From positions 2,478,001-2,542,000 of the forward strand of contig AP025689.1 in the NCBI GenBank assembly GCA_023168345.1: a stretch of DNA of 64,000 nt, read 5' to 3'. The position numbers were made by a program, and so were the translations under genes. The DNA comes from Lysinibacillus sp. PLM2. GTDB taxonomy: Bacteria > Bacillota > Bacilli > Bacillales_A > Planococcaceae. Shown in pieces: positions 9,643 to 18,369 of this stretch (position 1 is its first letter; every line of letters starts with the position of its first letter). The notes under the pieces are model-generated. The model did no database searches, was not told where the DNA came from, and saw only the letters and a list, made by a program, of their open reading frames with translations.

Positions 9643-10296
9643 CTAATTTGTAGAGATGTAATCTTTTAAATTTTCAAAGGTTTTCTCACCAATACCTGAA
9701 ACATTTTTCAAATCATCGATTGATTGAAATTTCCCGATTTCCTCACGGTAAGAGAGAATTGCTTGCGCTTTTGATGGCCCAATACCCGGTAATGTTAATA
9801 ATTCAAACTCATCCGCTAGATTTATATTCACTTTTTTCTCTGTTTCTGAGCTTGAAATAATAGTAGTTGACGATGACACCACTTGTCCTATATTGAAATC
9901 CTCTGATATTTCACCTATTTTAGGAACATAAATAACCATTTCATCCACTAATTTTTGTGCATGGTTGATTACCTCTGTTACTGCATCGTCTCTATACCCG
10001 CCAGCAAGCTCAATGGCATCAATGATTCGATCATTAGCCTGAAGCTCATAAACCCCAGGATGCTTCACTGCACCTTTTATATCTATATAAACAGTTTGGG
10101 TAGTTTCATCTTCAGAGATTTCGTTTTGTTGTTCATCATTATTAATTTCATCTGTAGGTAAAGGAATGGTTGTGACAAGCTCGTCCGTTTGAGGGGCCGA
10201 GTTGTTTTGTTGAAGAAAAATGTAAAGGATAGCAAAACAAAGTATGCAGGGGATTAGCACACTTTTTCCATACTTTTTAAAAAACTCCTGGAACAC
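9643..10296 (-). CDS. comEA: ComEA, DNA-binding competence receptor
   Basis: 217 residues: one membrane helix (about 12-29), an acidic linker, an SLBB domain (about 69-105, VYIDIKGAVKHPGVY) and a C-terminal pair of helix-hairpin-helix motifs (about 155-214, with LPGIGPSKAQAI and VSGIGEKTFENL). It sits on the outside of the membrane, binds double-stranded DNA and passes it to ComEC. It is the first gene of the comEA-comEB-comEC unit. The divergent comER gene found in B. subtilis is absent; yqeM is the neighbour instead. Confidence 0.96.
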   Translation of the reverse strand: MFQEFFKKYGKSVLIPCILCFAILYIFLQQNNSAPQTDELVTTIPLPTDEINNDEQQNEISEDETTQTVYIDIKGAVKHPGVYELQANDRIIDAIELAGGYRDDAVTEVINHAQKLVDEMVIYVPKIGEISEDFNIGQVVSSSTTIISSSETEKKVNINLADEFELLTLPGIGPSKAQAILSYREEIGKFQSIDDLKNVSGIGEKTFENLKDYISTN

Positions 10297-10312
10297 TTAA
10301 CACCAACCTTCC

Positions 10313-10361
10313 AGAAGGTAAATCATATGGAGACATTTGTATTATACAAAATTTACCTTCT
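10313..10361 (-). promoter_or_regulatory. Inverted repeat spanning a putative comEA promoter
   Basis: A perfect 11-bp inverted repeat (AGAAGGTAAAT at 10313-10323 with its complement at 10351-10361) is separated by 27 bp. On the minus strand the loop holds TATAAT (10341-10346), a plausible -10 for comEA. It could be an operator overlapping the promoter. I see no clear ComK box pair (AAAA-N5-TTTT). Confidence 0.4.
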
Positions 10362-10380
10362 GTTGAAAAGGTGTTTACTG

Positions 10381-11121
10381 TTATTTAATTGCTCGGATAA
10401 ATATACGTTCAGTATCGGCTCTAGGTGCATCCTCAGAGAAATCTGCTGTAACAAAGATTTTCGAAAAACCGATCTCCTTTAACCATTCTATATAAGTATC
10501 TGTTGGAAAAGTTCTTTGAAAATGTTCCTCATCAAAGCGTTCATAAAGTGCCGTTTTCGTATCTTTTACGAAAAATGTCATCTGATGATAGATTGAGTGC
10601 TCAACTTCCCCTTCTTCCGTATGCCAAACATAGAGAATCTCTCCATCATCATAAGTAAATGGAGAGTCCATAAATATTTCATTCATTTTATAAAGGGAGT
10701 GAACATCAAAAACCAATTGTCCACCTATTCGTAATGCGTTGTATGAACGTTTTAACGTCTCAATCACTGCATCATCCGTCCTTAAATAATTTATAGAATC
10801 GATAGGAATAGCAATAATATCCATATCTTCAAATCCTTCGATTTCATCCATAGACATTTGATAGAAAGGGATGAACACACCTTGAGATTGCATACGTTCA
10901 TTTGCGATTGTTAACATCTCTTCTGATAAGTCAATACCAGTTACTTCATAGCCCGATTGATGAAATAATAGTGAAAGAGTTCCCGTTCCACAACCGACGT
11001 CTAATAATTTTGGAAAGTCATTGCTTGGAGCATGTGTTTTTATCCACTCAACGTAATGGTCGTATGGAACATCCTGCATTAATTTATCATACACTTGGGC
11101 AAATTTTTCGTAGCTGCTCAT
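10381..11121 (-). CDS. yqeM: YqeM-type SAM-dependent methyltransferase
   Basis: 246 residues with a class I SAM-binding fold. Motif I is LLDVGCGTGTLSLLF, followed by the acidic IDLSEEML. The substrate is unknown. The gene overlaps rsfS by 4 bp (ATGA) and is conserved in this operon across Bacilli, which suggests a role tied to ribosome assembly or translation; that link is inference from context. Confidence 0.9.
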   Translation of the reverse strand: MSSYEKFAQVYDKLMQDVPYDHYVEWIKTHAPSNDFPKLLDVGCGTGTLSLLFHQSGYEVTGIDLSEEMLTIANERMQSQGVFIPFYQMSMDEIEGFEDMDIIAIPIDSINYLRTDDAVIETLKRSYNALRIGGQLVFDVHSLYKMNEIFMDSPFTYDDGEILYVWHTEEGEVEHSIYHQMTFFVKDTKTALYERFDEEHFQRTFPTDTYIEWLKEIGFSKIFVTADFSEDAPRADTERIFIRAIK

Positions 11122-11468
11122 AGTTCCGCAGATGGTACGTCTAATTGAGGTGCATCACCCCATAAACGTTCTAAGTTATAAAATGCTCGTTCATCCTTAT
11201 GGAAAACGTGTACAACGACATCACCAAGATCGACTAAAACCCAGCGAGCAGAGTCAAACCCTTCTACTCTTTTCACATCAAATCCGTGCTCATATGCTTT
11301 ATCTTGAACTTCACGTGCAATTGCTTGAATTTGACGATCTGAGCTACCATGACAAATGATAAAATAATCCGCCAATAGCGAAATATTTTCCATATTAAGT
11401 ACAACGATATCCTCAGCACGTTTGTCGTCAATCGCTTTATATGCAACCTGTAATAAGTTTTCCGTCAT
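11118..11468 (-). CDS. rsfS: Ribosomal silencing factor RsfS
   Basis: 116 residues from MTENLLQVAYKAIDDKRAED. RsfS binds uL14 on the 50S subunit and blocks joining with 30S when nutrients are low. Family motifs KRAEDIVVLNM, ADYFIICHGSSDRQIQAIA and WVLVDLGDVVVHVF are present. The frame is open to 11537, but the start at 11468 matches the family N-terminus and has GTGAGG upstream. The longer form would add 23 residues unlike any RsfS I know. Confidence 0.95.
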   Translation of the reverse strand: MTENLLQVAYKAIDDKRAEDIVVLNMENISLLADYFIICHGSSDRQIQAIAREVQDKAYEHGFDVKRVEGFDSARWVLVDLGDVVVHVFHKDERAFYNLERLWGDAPQLDVPSAEL

Positions 11469-11517
11469 TCTTTTTCGTTTCCTCACTTTTCTTATATAGT
11501 TATTTTCAACATAACAT

Positions 11518-12084
11518 TTAATATTCATCCAGTTCAATTAAATCGTTATAACATTCTATTGAAACTGGATAAATTTTTTGTTTCGTTTTCACCAAATACT
11601 TAATAGAATGTCTAATGCATGCTCTCATTGCTTTATTTAAATCTTCCTCAGCTTTCGAACGTAGTTTTTCTACGCCACCGAAATTTCGATTTGGTTCAAT
11701 CATATCTGCAATATAAAGAATCTTTTCTAGATTAGACATACCCGCACGTCCAGTGGTATGGAAACGGATTGAATTTAACAAATCTTCATCATGTATATTA
11801 AATTCATTCTCAGCAATCCAAGCACCTACAGGACCATGTAAAAGCTCTGGCCCCCAAGTAATCAGCCTATAATCCAAATTATGGTCTTTAACGATTTGAA
11901 TCATCCAATCTTCGTCTGCATATTTAGCAATATCATGTAATATCGCTGCTGTTTCAGCTGATTTTACATTTTCACCATATTTTTCTGCTAGATGTATCGC
12001 TGTTTCCATTACGCCCATAGTATGAATATATCTTTTTTCAGGCATACGTGATTTAATCGCTTCTAAATAATCAGCGCGTTCCAT
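11518..12084 (-). CDS. yqeK: YqeK, symmetrical Ap4A hydrolase (HD domain)
   Basis: 188 residues from MERADYLEAIKSRMPEKRY. HD-domain metal ligands are visible: His21 and the His50-Asp51 pair in LHDIAKYA. YqeK proteins split diadenosine tetraphosphate into two ADP. The start at 12084 has AAGGAAGG close upstream; the frame is open to 12120, inside nadD. It overlaps nadD by 14 bp, so the two are co-transcribed and probably coupled. Confidence 0.94.
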   Translation of the reverse strand: MERADYLEAIKSRMPEKRYIHTMGVMETAIHLAEKYGENVKSAETAAILHDIAKYADEDWMIQIVKDHNLDYRLITWGPELLHGPVGAWIAENEFNIHDEDLLNSIRFHTTGRAGMSNLEKILYIADMIEPNRNFGGVEKLRSKAEEDLNKAMRACIRHSIKYLVKTKQKIYPVSIECYNDLIELDEY

Positions 12085-12643
12085 ACAGACCTTCCTTCCG
12101 AATAAATTCCTCCACTCCATCAGGAATTAAAAACTTTAACGTCCCCCCAACGGCCAAACGATGCCTTATAAGTGTGGAAGACAAATTTATTTCAGGTGCC
12201 TCTATCATCAATACTTCATAATTTGATTGAGATTTTGTACCCGGTCTTTTTAACCCGACAAATTGTACAAGATTAATTAGTTCATCTATTTTATACCAAG
12301 TATGAAGTGAATCAATCATGTCCCCACCGATTATAAAATAGAATTGTACATCTGCCTCACGTTCACATAAAGAGACCATCGTATCGTAAGTATATGAAAC
12401 ACCACCGCGCTCAACCTCGATTTTTTCCACTTTAAAGTTAGGATATGGTTCAATCATTATTTCAACCATTCGCAGTCTGTCTTCAATGGAGGCATCGGTA
12501 ACTAATTGCTTATGTGGTGCAATAGCATTTGGCATAAATCGAATTTCATCAAGGCCAAGAGCAGAATACGCTTCATTTGCCATGATTAAATGTCCGATAT
12601 GAGGGGGATTAAAGGTACCTCCTAAAATGCCTACCCTTTTCAT
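12071..12643 (-). CDS. nadD: Nicotinate-nucleotide adenylyltransferase
   Basis: 190 residues from MKRVGILGGTFNPPHIGH, which carries the nucleotidyltransferase GGTFNPPHIGH signature at residues 7-17. The C-terminal SSTLIRHRLAVG matches the second signature. NadD joins nicotinate mononucleotide and ATP to make deamido-NAD. An in-frame GTG four codons upstream (12655) lies inside the ribosome binding site, so the ATG at 12643 is chosen. It follows yhbY by 13 bp. Confidence 0.96.
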   Translation of the reverse strand: MKRVGILGGTFNPPHIGHLIMANEAYSALGLDEIRFMPNAIAPHKQLVTDASIEDRLRMVEIMIEPYPNFKVEKIEVERGGVSYTYDTMVSLCEREADVQFYFIIGGDMIDSLHTWYKIDELINLVQFVGLKRPGTKSQSNYEVLMIEAPEINLSSTLIRHRLAVGGTLKFLIPDGVEEFIRKEGLYGTR

Positions 12644-12656
12644 AATGGAACACACC

Positions 12657-12962
12657 TTATTTATTATTTACTTTCGGTAAAACAATCTTTTTGTTATTTA
12701 CAGATTCCTTATATAAAACAACCGTTAAACCAATTAGTTGAACTAATTCAGAATTTGTTCCTTCTGCAAGTGCCTCAGCAACATCATGCTTCTCGTCTTC
12801 ACAATTATCAAGAATACGAACCTTCAATAATTCACGAACTTCAAGGGCATCGCTAATTTGACGTAACATTTGTTCATTCACGCCGCCCTTTCCAACCTGA
12901 AATATTGGTGTTAAATGATGTGCTTCTGCTCTTAAAAATCTTTTTTGTTTTCCTGTTAGCAT
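12657..12962 (-). CDS. yhbY: YhbY-type RNA-binding protein (CRM domain), ribosome assembly
   Basis: 101 residues (YqeI in B. subtilis). The single CRM/KH-like domain shows LTGKQKRFLRAEAHHLTPIFQVGKGG, including the GKGG loop that contacts RNA. Family members associate with pre-50S particles. It lies between aroE and nadD in a tightly spaced operon with yqeH and rsfS, which are also ribosome factors. Confidence 0.93.
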   Translation of the reverse strand: MLTGKQKRFLRAEAHHLTPIFQVGKGGVNEQMLRQISDALEVRELLKVRILDNCEDEKHDVAEALAEGTNSELVQLIGLTVVLYKESVNNKKIVLPKVNNK

Positions 12963-13018
12963 AAAAAATATATGTCCTCCTATAGACCATCAGCCGTACG
13001 AGTACTTTGTGTATTATA

Positions 13019-13849
13019 TTACTCTGCTTTGAGCTGTTCTGTTAGTCTTTTAATCATTGAATTTGTGTTTGGATATTGTTTTAACCAATGCTCGAAAGCA
13101 ATTGCTCCTTGGTGGACGAACATACCAAGACCGTTAACCGTTTTTGCCCCTAACTTTTCCGCACTGCTTAAAAAATATGTCTTTAATGGATTATACACAA
13201 TATCCGCTACGATTGCTCCTGGTTGCAATTTCTCTAATGAAAAAGGTAGTTGGAAATCACCATTTGCAAGTCCTGCCGAAGTTGCTTGTATAATAATGTC
13301 AAATGAATCTAATGTTTGCTCAGCTTTTAATAAATTAATAGCGCTACCGATTTCCAACTCATTGATAATAGCTTCAGCTTTACCAATTGTTCGATTGGTA
13401 ATGCTCACATTTTTATAGCCGTACTGCTTAAGGGCAAAAGCAATACCCCTTGCTGCACCACCAGCACCAACGATTAATACTTGCTTTTCCTTATGTTCAT
13501 TACCTATTGCTTCCTCCAAGGAATGAACAAATCCTTTTCCATCGGTATTATACCCTTTTAACTTCCCTTGTTCAGTTCGTACAACAGTATTAACAGCACC
13601 CATTTTTTCTGCAAGTTCGTCTAGTTCGTCTAAAAATGGAATGATTGTTTCTTTATGTGGAATCGTTACATTCCATCCACTTGCCCCTAACAACTTTAAG
13701 CTTGAGACTGCTTCTTCTAACTGCTCTGGCTTTACATGAATAGGAATATAAGTAGCATCAATATTCATCTCTTCAAACCAAGCATTATGCATTTCCGGTG
13801 ATTTTGAATGTTCAATGGGATCACCGATCACAGCAAACCATTTCTTCAT
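13019..13849 (-). CDS. aroE: Shikimate dehydrogenase (NADP+)
   Basis: 276 residues. AroE reduces 3-dehydroshikimate to shikimate in aromatic amino acid synthesis. The substrate site motif SKSPEMHN, the catalytic Lys in NVTIPHKE, NTDG and the nucleotide-binding GAGGAARG are all present; GLGMFVHQGA marks the C-terminus. It is the gene between yqeH (40-bp gap) and yhbY (56-bp gap), the same order as in B. subtilis. Confidence 0.97.
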   Translation of the reverse strand: MKKWFAVIGDPIEHSKSPEMHNAWFEEMNIDATYIPIHVKPEQLEEAVSSLKLLGASGWNVTIPHKETIIPFLDELDELAEKMGAVNTVVRTEQGKLKGYNTDGKGFVHSLEEAIGNEHKEKQVLIVGAGGAARGIAFALKQYGYKNVSITNRTIGKAEAIINELEIGSAINLLKAEQTLDSFDIIIQATSAGLANGDFQLPFSLEKLQPGAIVADIVYNPLKTYFLSSAEKLGAKTVNGLGMFVHQGAIAFEHWLKQYPNTNSMIKRLTEQLKAE

Positions 13850-13889
13850 TTTCCAATCCTCATCTCTACGATCATTTCTTTATATTTAT

Positions 13890-14993
13890 TTAAATTAAAG
13901 AAGGTCTTACAAACACCTCAACACCCCTAGGAGCATAAGCTGCAACCACTACATTTGGATGTTGCACAGTTATCCAACCAAGACCTGAAATTACGACATC
14001 TGTTTTCCCTTCTTTAATAGAAAACTCATGACGAACCAATTCTGGTAGTTGATCAATAAATTTCTTTGAAGGTGGAGATAATAGCTCTCCTTTATGTTCT
14101 TCATAGATTGCGTCTGCCTTTTCTAGCTTTGTACGGTGGATTGGTAGGTCATTAGCTGCATAAATAGTGAAAGCAGAACGCTCCCCTTTGATGAAATCAA
14201 ACCTCGCTAATGCTCCTATAAACAGAGACTGTCCTTCATTTTGTTGATAGACTTTTGGCTTAATCTCTTTCTTCGGCGTAATATACTTAAGTTCACTAGC
14301 ATCAATATGATGAGCCATCTGGTGATGATTAATGATACCTGGTGTATCAAAAAGTGCAGATCCATCATCTAACGGAATTTCAATCATATCTAATGTTGTT
14401 CCTGGGAAATATGAAGTCGTTATAATATTACCTTCACCAGTCGCATGTTTAATAATTCGATTGATAAATGTGGATTTCCCAACATTTGTACAACCTACAA
14501 CAAAAACATTTTGACCTTCTCGATAATTCTCAATTGCTTCGACAACTTCTTCCATACCTTGTCCTTTATGAGCACTTACTAATAGAACGTCAATAGGCTG
14601 TAATCCTAAAACCTTGGCTTCTTTCTTTAGCCAATTTACTACTTTTTTAGGCTTCACTGATTTCGGTAATAAATCTGCTTTATTCGCCACTAAAAGGACA
14701 GGGTTATTTCCAACAAAACGGTGTAAACCTGGCAGCCAACTACCATTAAAATCAAAAATATCGACAATTTTTACAATTAGACCTTTTTGTTCTCCTAGGC
14801 CATTTAAAATACGTAAAAAATCATCGTCAGTTAAACTTACTGGTTGTATTTCATTATAATTTTTCAAGCGAAAACAACGCTGACATATAATTGTTTCTTT
14901 TTCTAATGAAGAAGCTGGGGTAAATCCCACTTCTTTTGGATCTTCAGACTGAATTTTTGCACCACAGCCAATGCAATGTAGCACCTCTGTCAT
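13890..14993 (-). CDS. yqeH: YqeH, circularly permuted ribosome-assembly GTPase
   Basis: 367 residues from MTEVLHCIGCG. An N-terminal zinc finger has Cys7, Cys10, Cys37 and Cys40. The GTPase motifs are permuted: G4 NKADLLPK comes first, then G1 GCTNVGKST and G3 DTPG. YqeH is needed for 30S biogenesis. The start at 14993 overlaps the yqeG stop by 4 bp (ATGA) and has GGGAGG upstream inside yqeG; the upstream in-frame start at 15008 is less likely. Confidence 0.96.
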   Translation of the reverse strand: MTEVLHCIGCGAKIQSEDPKEVGFTPASSLEKETIICQRCFRLKNYNEIQPVSLTDDDFLRILNGLGEQKGLIVKIVDIFDFNGSWLPGLHRFVGNNPVLLVANKADLLPKSVKPKKVVNWLKKEAKVLGLQPIDVLLVSAHKGQGMEEVVEAIENYREGQNVFVVGCTNVGKSTFINRIIKHATGEGNIITTSYFPGTTLDMIEIPLDDGSALFDTPGIINHHQMAHHIDASELKYITPKKEIKPKVYQQNEGQSLFIGALARFDFIKGERSAFTIYAANDLPIHRTKLEKADAIYEEHKGELLSPPSKKFIDQLPELVRHEFSIKEGKTDVVISGLGWITVQHPNVVVAAYAPRGVEVFVRPSLI

Positions 14994-15532
14994 TCTTTTT
15001 CCTCCCAAGTTTTAATACCTCTACGTTTTAATGAGTTAAATACACGTCTTTCAACAAAACGATTAAATTTTGTTACAAGTCCATCTGATTCTGCAACAGG
15101 TCGAACTAATATCGTATATAATTTCAAACGATTTGCTCCCATAATATCTGTTAACAATTGATCGCCTACCATAATTACCTCATGACGCTCTAATTGAAGC
15201 TCTTTCAAAGCAGCTAAATATGCGGCACCTAATGGTTTTCTTGCTTTATATATAAAGGGAATTCCTAATGGCTCTGCAAATCGTTTTACTCTTTCTTGAT
15301 TGTTGTTTGAGGCGATGATTATTTTAATACCTGCCTCTTCCATTTCCTTCATCCAATTAGCAATTTCTTCTGTTGCATCATGTCGATTCCATTCAATTAG
15401 CGTATTATCTAAATCCGTAATAATACCTTTTATTCCTAAATTCGATAACTTTTCTGGAGTTATTTCATATACTGAAGTTACAAACTCCTTTGGTAATAAA
15501 AAATTATACAATGTTTGTACCCCTTCGATCAT
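14990..15532 (-). CDS. yqeG: YqeG-family HAD phosphatase
   Basis: 180 residues, HAD superfamily subclass IIIA. The nucleophile motif is DLDNTL (Asp40, Asp42), with IIIASNNN and VGDQLLTDIMGA as motifs II and IV. The substrate is not established; the family includes phosphatidylglycerophosphate phosphatase-like enzymes. It is the first gene of the yqeG-to-comEC leftward run and is divergent from sigK. Confidence 0.93.
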   Translation of the reverse strand: MIEGVQTLYNFLLPKEFVTSVYEITPEKLSNLGIKGIITDLDNTLIEWNRHDATEEIANWMKEMEEAGIKIIIASNNNQERVKRFAEPLGIPFIYKARKPLGAAYLAALKELQLERHEVIMVGDQLLTDIMGANRLKLYTILVRPVAESDGLVTKFNRFVERRVFNSLKRRGIKTWEEKE

Positions 15533-15688
15533 TTTATTATTTGATTATATCATACTGAAAATGGTTGTCCTACCAACAACCGTAGACAATTTGCATATTG
15601 TAGGTATTAATATGAAATTTTCCAATTGAATAAAATTTCATTAGTTTTTTGTTGAATAATATTTTTTGCTGTTTCTTCTTAAGTATTT

Positions 15689-15717
15689 TCATTTTCAAGC
15701 GGTTAAAATCATATAAT
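15689..15717 (+). promoter_or_regulatory. Probable SigE promoter of sigK
   Basis: TCATTTT (15689-15695), 14-bp spacer, CATATAAT (15710-15717). The -10 matches the SigE consensus CATAYAHT fully, and the -35 matches KMATATT at six of seven positions. SigE starting sigK transcription in the mother cell is known for B. subtilis. The distance to the gene is about 25 bp. Confidence 0.7.
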
Positions 15718-15745
15718 GTCGAAAAAGGTAGAAAGGATGACGTAA

Positions 15746-16480
15746 CTGAGCGGAATCTTTGCGTCACTTATGCAGCTTTGGTTAGATATCCCTTCTTTCC
15801 TTGGATATCTAAAAGGTCAGGCGTTTCACAAACCATTTACAAAGGAAGAAGAAGCAAAAGCAATCGAACGCTTTATGGCTGGAGATGAACAAGCACGACT
15901 CGATTTAATCGAGAGAAATATGCGACTTGTAGCACACGTTGTAAAGAAATTCCACCCGGCACACGAACAATTAGATGATTATATTTCAATTGGAACGATC
16001 GGATTAATGAAGGCAGTTAGTAGTTACACTCCAGATAAAAAAACTCGTCTCGCTACTTATGCAGCACGATGTATAGAAAATGAAATATTGATGCATTTAC
16101 GCGCACAGAAAAAGGTTCAAAAAGACGTATCCTTATTTGAACCAATTGGCGTTGATAAAGAAGGACAATCATTACAAATAAGAGATCTTCTACAAATGGA
16201 TGAACAACCTGCCATCGATAAAATTGAACAAAAGGAAAGTTTCGAACAACTATATGAGTACTTAAACACACTAGAACCGAGAGAACTTGAAATAATTGTT
16301 TACAGGTATGGGTTAAACAATAATGATCCTCTTACTCAAAAAGAAATAGCTAAAAAATTAAAGATTTCAAGGAGCTACGTGTCTCGCATTGAAAAACGTG
16401 CACTTGTCAAATTATATCAGCAATTCAAGCATAATCAAATTCAGCAAGAAAAAGAAAAGGAAAAAAATAAAGTCCAATAA
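15746..16480 (+). CDS. sigK: Mother-cell sigma factor SigK (pro-SigK), uninterrupted
   Basis: SigK directs late mother-cell transcription (coat and cortex genes). Conserved blocks include LRLVAHVVKKF, the region 2 block TYAARCIENEILMHLRA, KKVQKDVSL and the region 4 helix ISRSYVSRIEKRALVKL. No skin-type insertion splits the gene. The first ATG is at 15770, but it lacks a ribosome binding site. An in-frame CTG at 15746 has AAGGATG six bases upstream. It adds LSGIFASL, which aligns with the B. subtilis pro-sequence MVTGVFAALG and restores a pro-peptide of about 20 residues before YLKGQAF, the likely SpoIVFB cleavage region. I therefore start at CTG, giving 244 residues. Confidence 0.9.
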   Translation: MSGIFASLMQLWLDIPSFLGYLKGQAFHKPFTKEEEAKAIERFMAGDEQARLDLIERNMRLVAHVVKKFHPAHEQLDDYISIGTIGLMKAVSSYTPDKKTRLATYAARCIENEILMHLRAQKKVQKDVSLFEPIGVDKEGQSLQIRDLLQMDEQPAIDKIEQKESFEQLYEYLNTLEPRELEIIVYRYGLNNNDPLTQKEIAKKLKISRSYVSRIEKRALVKLYQQFKHNQIQQEKEKEKNKVQ

Positions 16481-16521
16481 AAAATGCTCATTTAAGACGT
16501 ATTGTCTTAAATGAGCATTTT
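16480..16521 (+). terminator. Bidirectional terminator after sigK
   Basis: Perfect 17-18-bp stem (AAAATGCTCATTTAAGAC with its complement) around a 5-base loop. It serves sigK on the plus strand and the small gene at 16529-16618 on the minus strand. Confidence 0.9.
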
Positions 16522-16528
16522 AAATTGT

Positions 16529-16618
16529 TTATTTTATTTCAGAAGTATTTGCTCCAAAATACGCAATAATTCCTATTAAAGCAGTTAAACAAACTGAGCC
16601 GGCCAAAATAAATAACAT
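16529..16618 (-). CDS. 29-residue single-pass membrane peptide, unknown
   Basis: The ORF encodes MLFILAGSVCLTALIGIIAY followed by FGANTSEIK: one hydrophobic helix and a short polar tail. An AGGAGGAG ribosome binding site lies 8-9 bases before the ATG, much stronger than chance, and the sigK terminator serves as its terminator on this strand. I do not recognise the family. Its position, convergent with sigK and behind mtnN with a 153-bp gap, suggests an independent unit. A small regulator or subunit of a membrane complex is possible, but there is no direct evidence for either. Confidence 0.6.
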   Translation of the reverse strand: MLFILAGSVCLTALIGIIAYFGANTSEIK

Positions 16619-16771
16619 AGACCATTCTCCTCCTTCTTCTAGCTATATTCATCGTAACACGTGTAAATACAGTTTACTGTTATTTTTTTCACATCGTCAA
16701 GCTTATATTTGACATTACTGTGAAAAATCAAACATGTCGATAGTGTGTCACACCGATTTCGATGACAAGTT

Positions 16772-17464
16772 TTAAAGCTTAGTTATTGTTTTTAACACAA
16801 TTTCCGTAGAATGTTTCGCTGCAACTGGAAGAAACTCGTCAAAACTAATATTAGATTCTTTTCCAGCAATGTCAGAAAGTGCACGAATAACAACAAATGG
16901 CGTTTTAAATTGATAACAAACTTGTGCAACCGCTGCAGCTTCCATTTCTACTGCCTTCATCGTTGGAAAATGTTGACGTACCTGTTCTACTCGAACAGCA
17001 TCATTCATAAACGAATCACCAGAACAAATTAATCCAACTCCATATTGATGCTCACCAATTTCAGTTACAGCATCTATAGCAATTTCCATTAATTTTTCAT
17101 CCGATTTAAATGCAGGCGGCATTTGAGGGACTTGCCCCATTTCATAATTGAAAATAGTAACATCTACGTCATGATGTCTTACTTCATCCGAGATGACAAT
17201 GGCTCCAACTTCTAAATTTGGGTCGTACCCTCCAGCTGAACCCGTATTAATCACAACATCAGGCTTAAATTCATATAACAATACTGTTGTACTCATAGCA
17301 GCATTCACTTTGCCAATACCACTTTTTAACAAAACAACTTCTTTATCATTATATGTACCGGTAGTATATTCACTATTAGCTATTGTGACGACCTTTGGAT
17401 TTGTTAATTCTTTTCTTAATAATTCTACTTCCTCTTCCATTGCACCTATTACTGCGATTTTCAT
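16772..17464 (-). CDS. mtnN: 5'-methylthioadenosine/S-adenosylhomocysteine nucleosidase
   Basis: 230 residues, full length. The enzyme removes adenine from MTA, SAH and 5'-deoxyadenosine, so it clears by-products of methylation and radical-SAM reactions. Motifs visible: [11 protein letters not shown] at the start, [21 protein letters not shown] with the substrate-binding Glu, and ALSDIAGK with the catalytic Asp. It stands between the YrrS-like gene and the small membrane peptide gene. Confidence 0.97.
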   Translation of the reverse strand: MKIAVIGAMEEEVELLRKELTNPKVVTIANSEYTTGTYNDKEVVLLKSGIGKVNAAMSTTVLLYEFKPDVVINTGSAGGYDPNLEVGAIVISDEVRHHDVDVTIFNYEMGQVPQMPPAFKSDEKLMEIAIDAVTEIGEHQYGVGLICSGDSFMNDAVRVEQVRQHFPTMKAVEMEAAAVAQVCYQFKTPFVVIRALSDIAGKESNISFDEFLPVAAKHSTEIVLKTITKL

Positions 17465-17520
17465 TTTTATCCTCCAATGATGTAAAAATCCTTTTGTTAT
17501 TAATAAGTTAATCTATCTAC

Positions 17521-18261
17521 TTAATATGTTCCATCAATTTGCTTTAATTTCTCTACTTTTACAGGCTTCCATCCTTGATTTGCAATCCACTGAATTGTAA
17601 CACGATATTTTTCTGTTTGGTCTTTAGAAGAGATAACTGAAATGGCAGAATCACTACTACCATTATTTTTTACAGACCAATATATAATATTTCCTTCAGT
17701 TAAATTTACGGCATTGCGAATAGTTACAAGCTTTTCTTCATAATCAATATGTCCAGTTTCAAAGGCAGAAACATGTTCACCCGTTTGATTAGTAGGTGTC
17801 ACTTGCCAATTCGGATCAATGATTTCTTCCATAACTAATGGATCTGAGGATGCACTTACTGTAACCGTAGATGAATTATTGTCATTAGTCACACTACTCT
17901 CTTCGTTCGTTGACTGGGATTGTCCATTTTGTTCACTATTTAAATCTTCAGATTGTTCAATATCGGTATTATTCGGTTTTTCTTGCTGAGATTCCTTTTG
18001 ATCTTCTTCTTTAGTAACAGCTGGTTGACTTGATTGTGGTTGATTTGATTGTGATTGACTTGATTCGCCTGTAGTTTCAGCTTGATTTTGTGCAACGTCT
18101 TCTTTATTTGAAAAAATAAAATATAAATTTATAACGATCAATACAGCTACAACTGCAATTAATACATTTAATAGACGATCCAATTTTTTCCGTTTGACAG
18201 ATCGATTTTCTCTTCTTTTACTTTCAGAACGTGTTAAATAATTACGATCTTGATTTGACAT
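17521..18261 (-). CDS. yrrS: YrrS-like membrane protein with DUF1510 domain
   Basis: 246 residues from MSNQDRNYLTRSESKRREN. The order is a basic cytoplasmic N-terminus, one membrane helix (about residues 35-55), a long Gln/Ser/Glu/Asn-rich low-complexity linker (to about 155), and a C-terminal globular domain (DPNWQVTPTNQTGEH, YRVTIQWIANQGWKPVKVEKL) as in DUF1510. In B. subtilis yrrS is next to the penicillin-binding gene pbpI, which is missing here. The start at 18261 has GGGGGAT upstream; the frame is open to 18333. The function is unknown, possibly linked to the cell wall. Confidence 0.85.
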   Translation of the reverse strand: MSNQDRNYLTRSESKRRENRSVKRKKLDRLLNVLIAVVAVLIVINLYFIFSNKEDVAQNQAETTGESSQSQSNQPQSSQPAVTKEEDQKESQQEKPNNTDIEQSEDLNSEQNGQSQSTNEESSVTNDNNSSTVTVSASSDPLVMEEIIDPNWQVTPTNQTGEHVSAFETGHIDYEEKLVTIRNAVNLTEGNIIYWSVKNNGSSDSAISVISSKDQTEKYRVTIQWIANQGWKPVKVEKLKQIDGTY

Positions 18262-18369
18262 CGATTGAATCCCCCTAACGTTTATTAAATAAATTTTAAC
18301 AGCAATCCATTTTAAAAAATATAGGTTCTTCAATTATTTAATTTGTTTTTTATATATTTAAACTAAATG

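Noticed and set aside
15570..15767. 65-codon ORF opposite the sigK start
   Set aside because: Lies across the SigE promoter and sigK start, Lys/Phe-rich from AT bias, no ribosome binding site.
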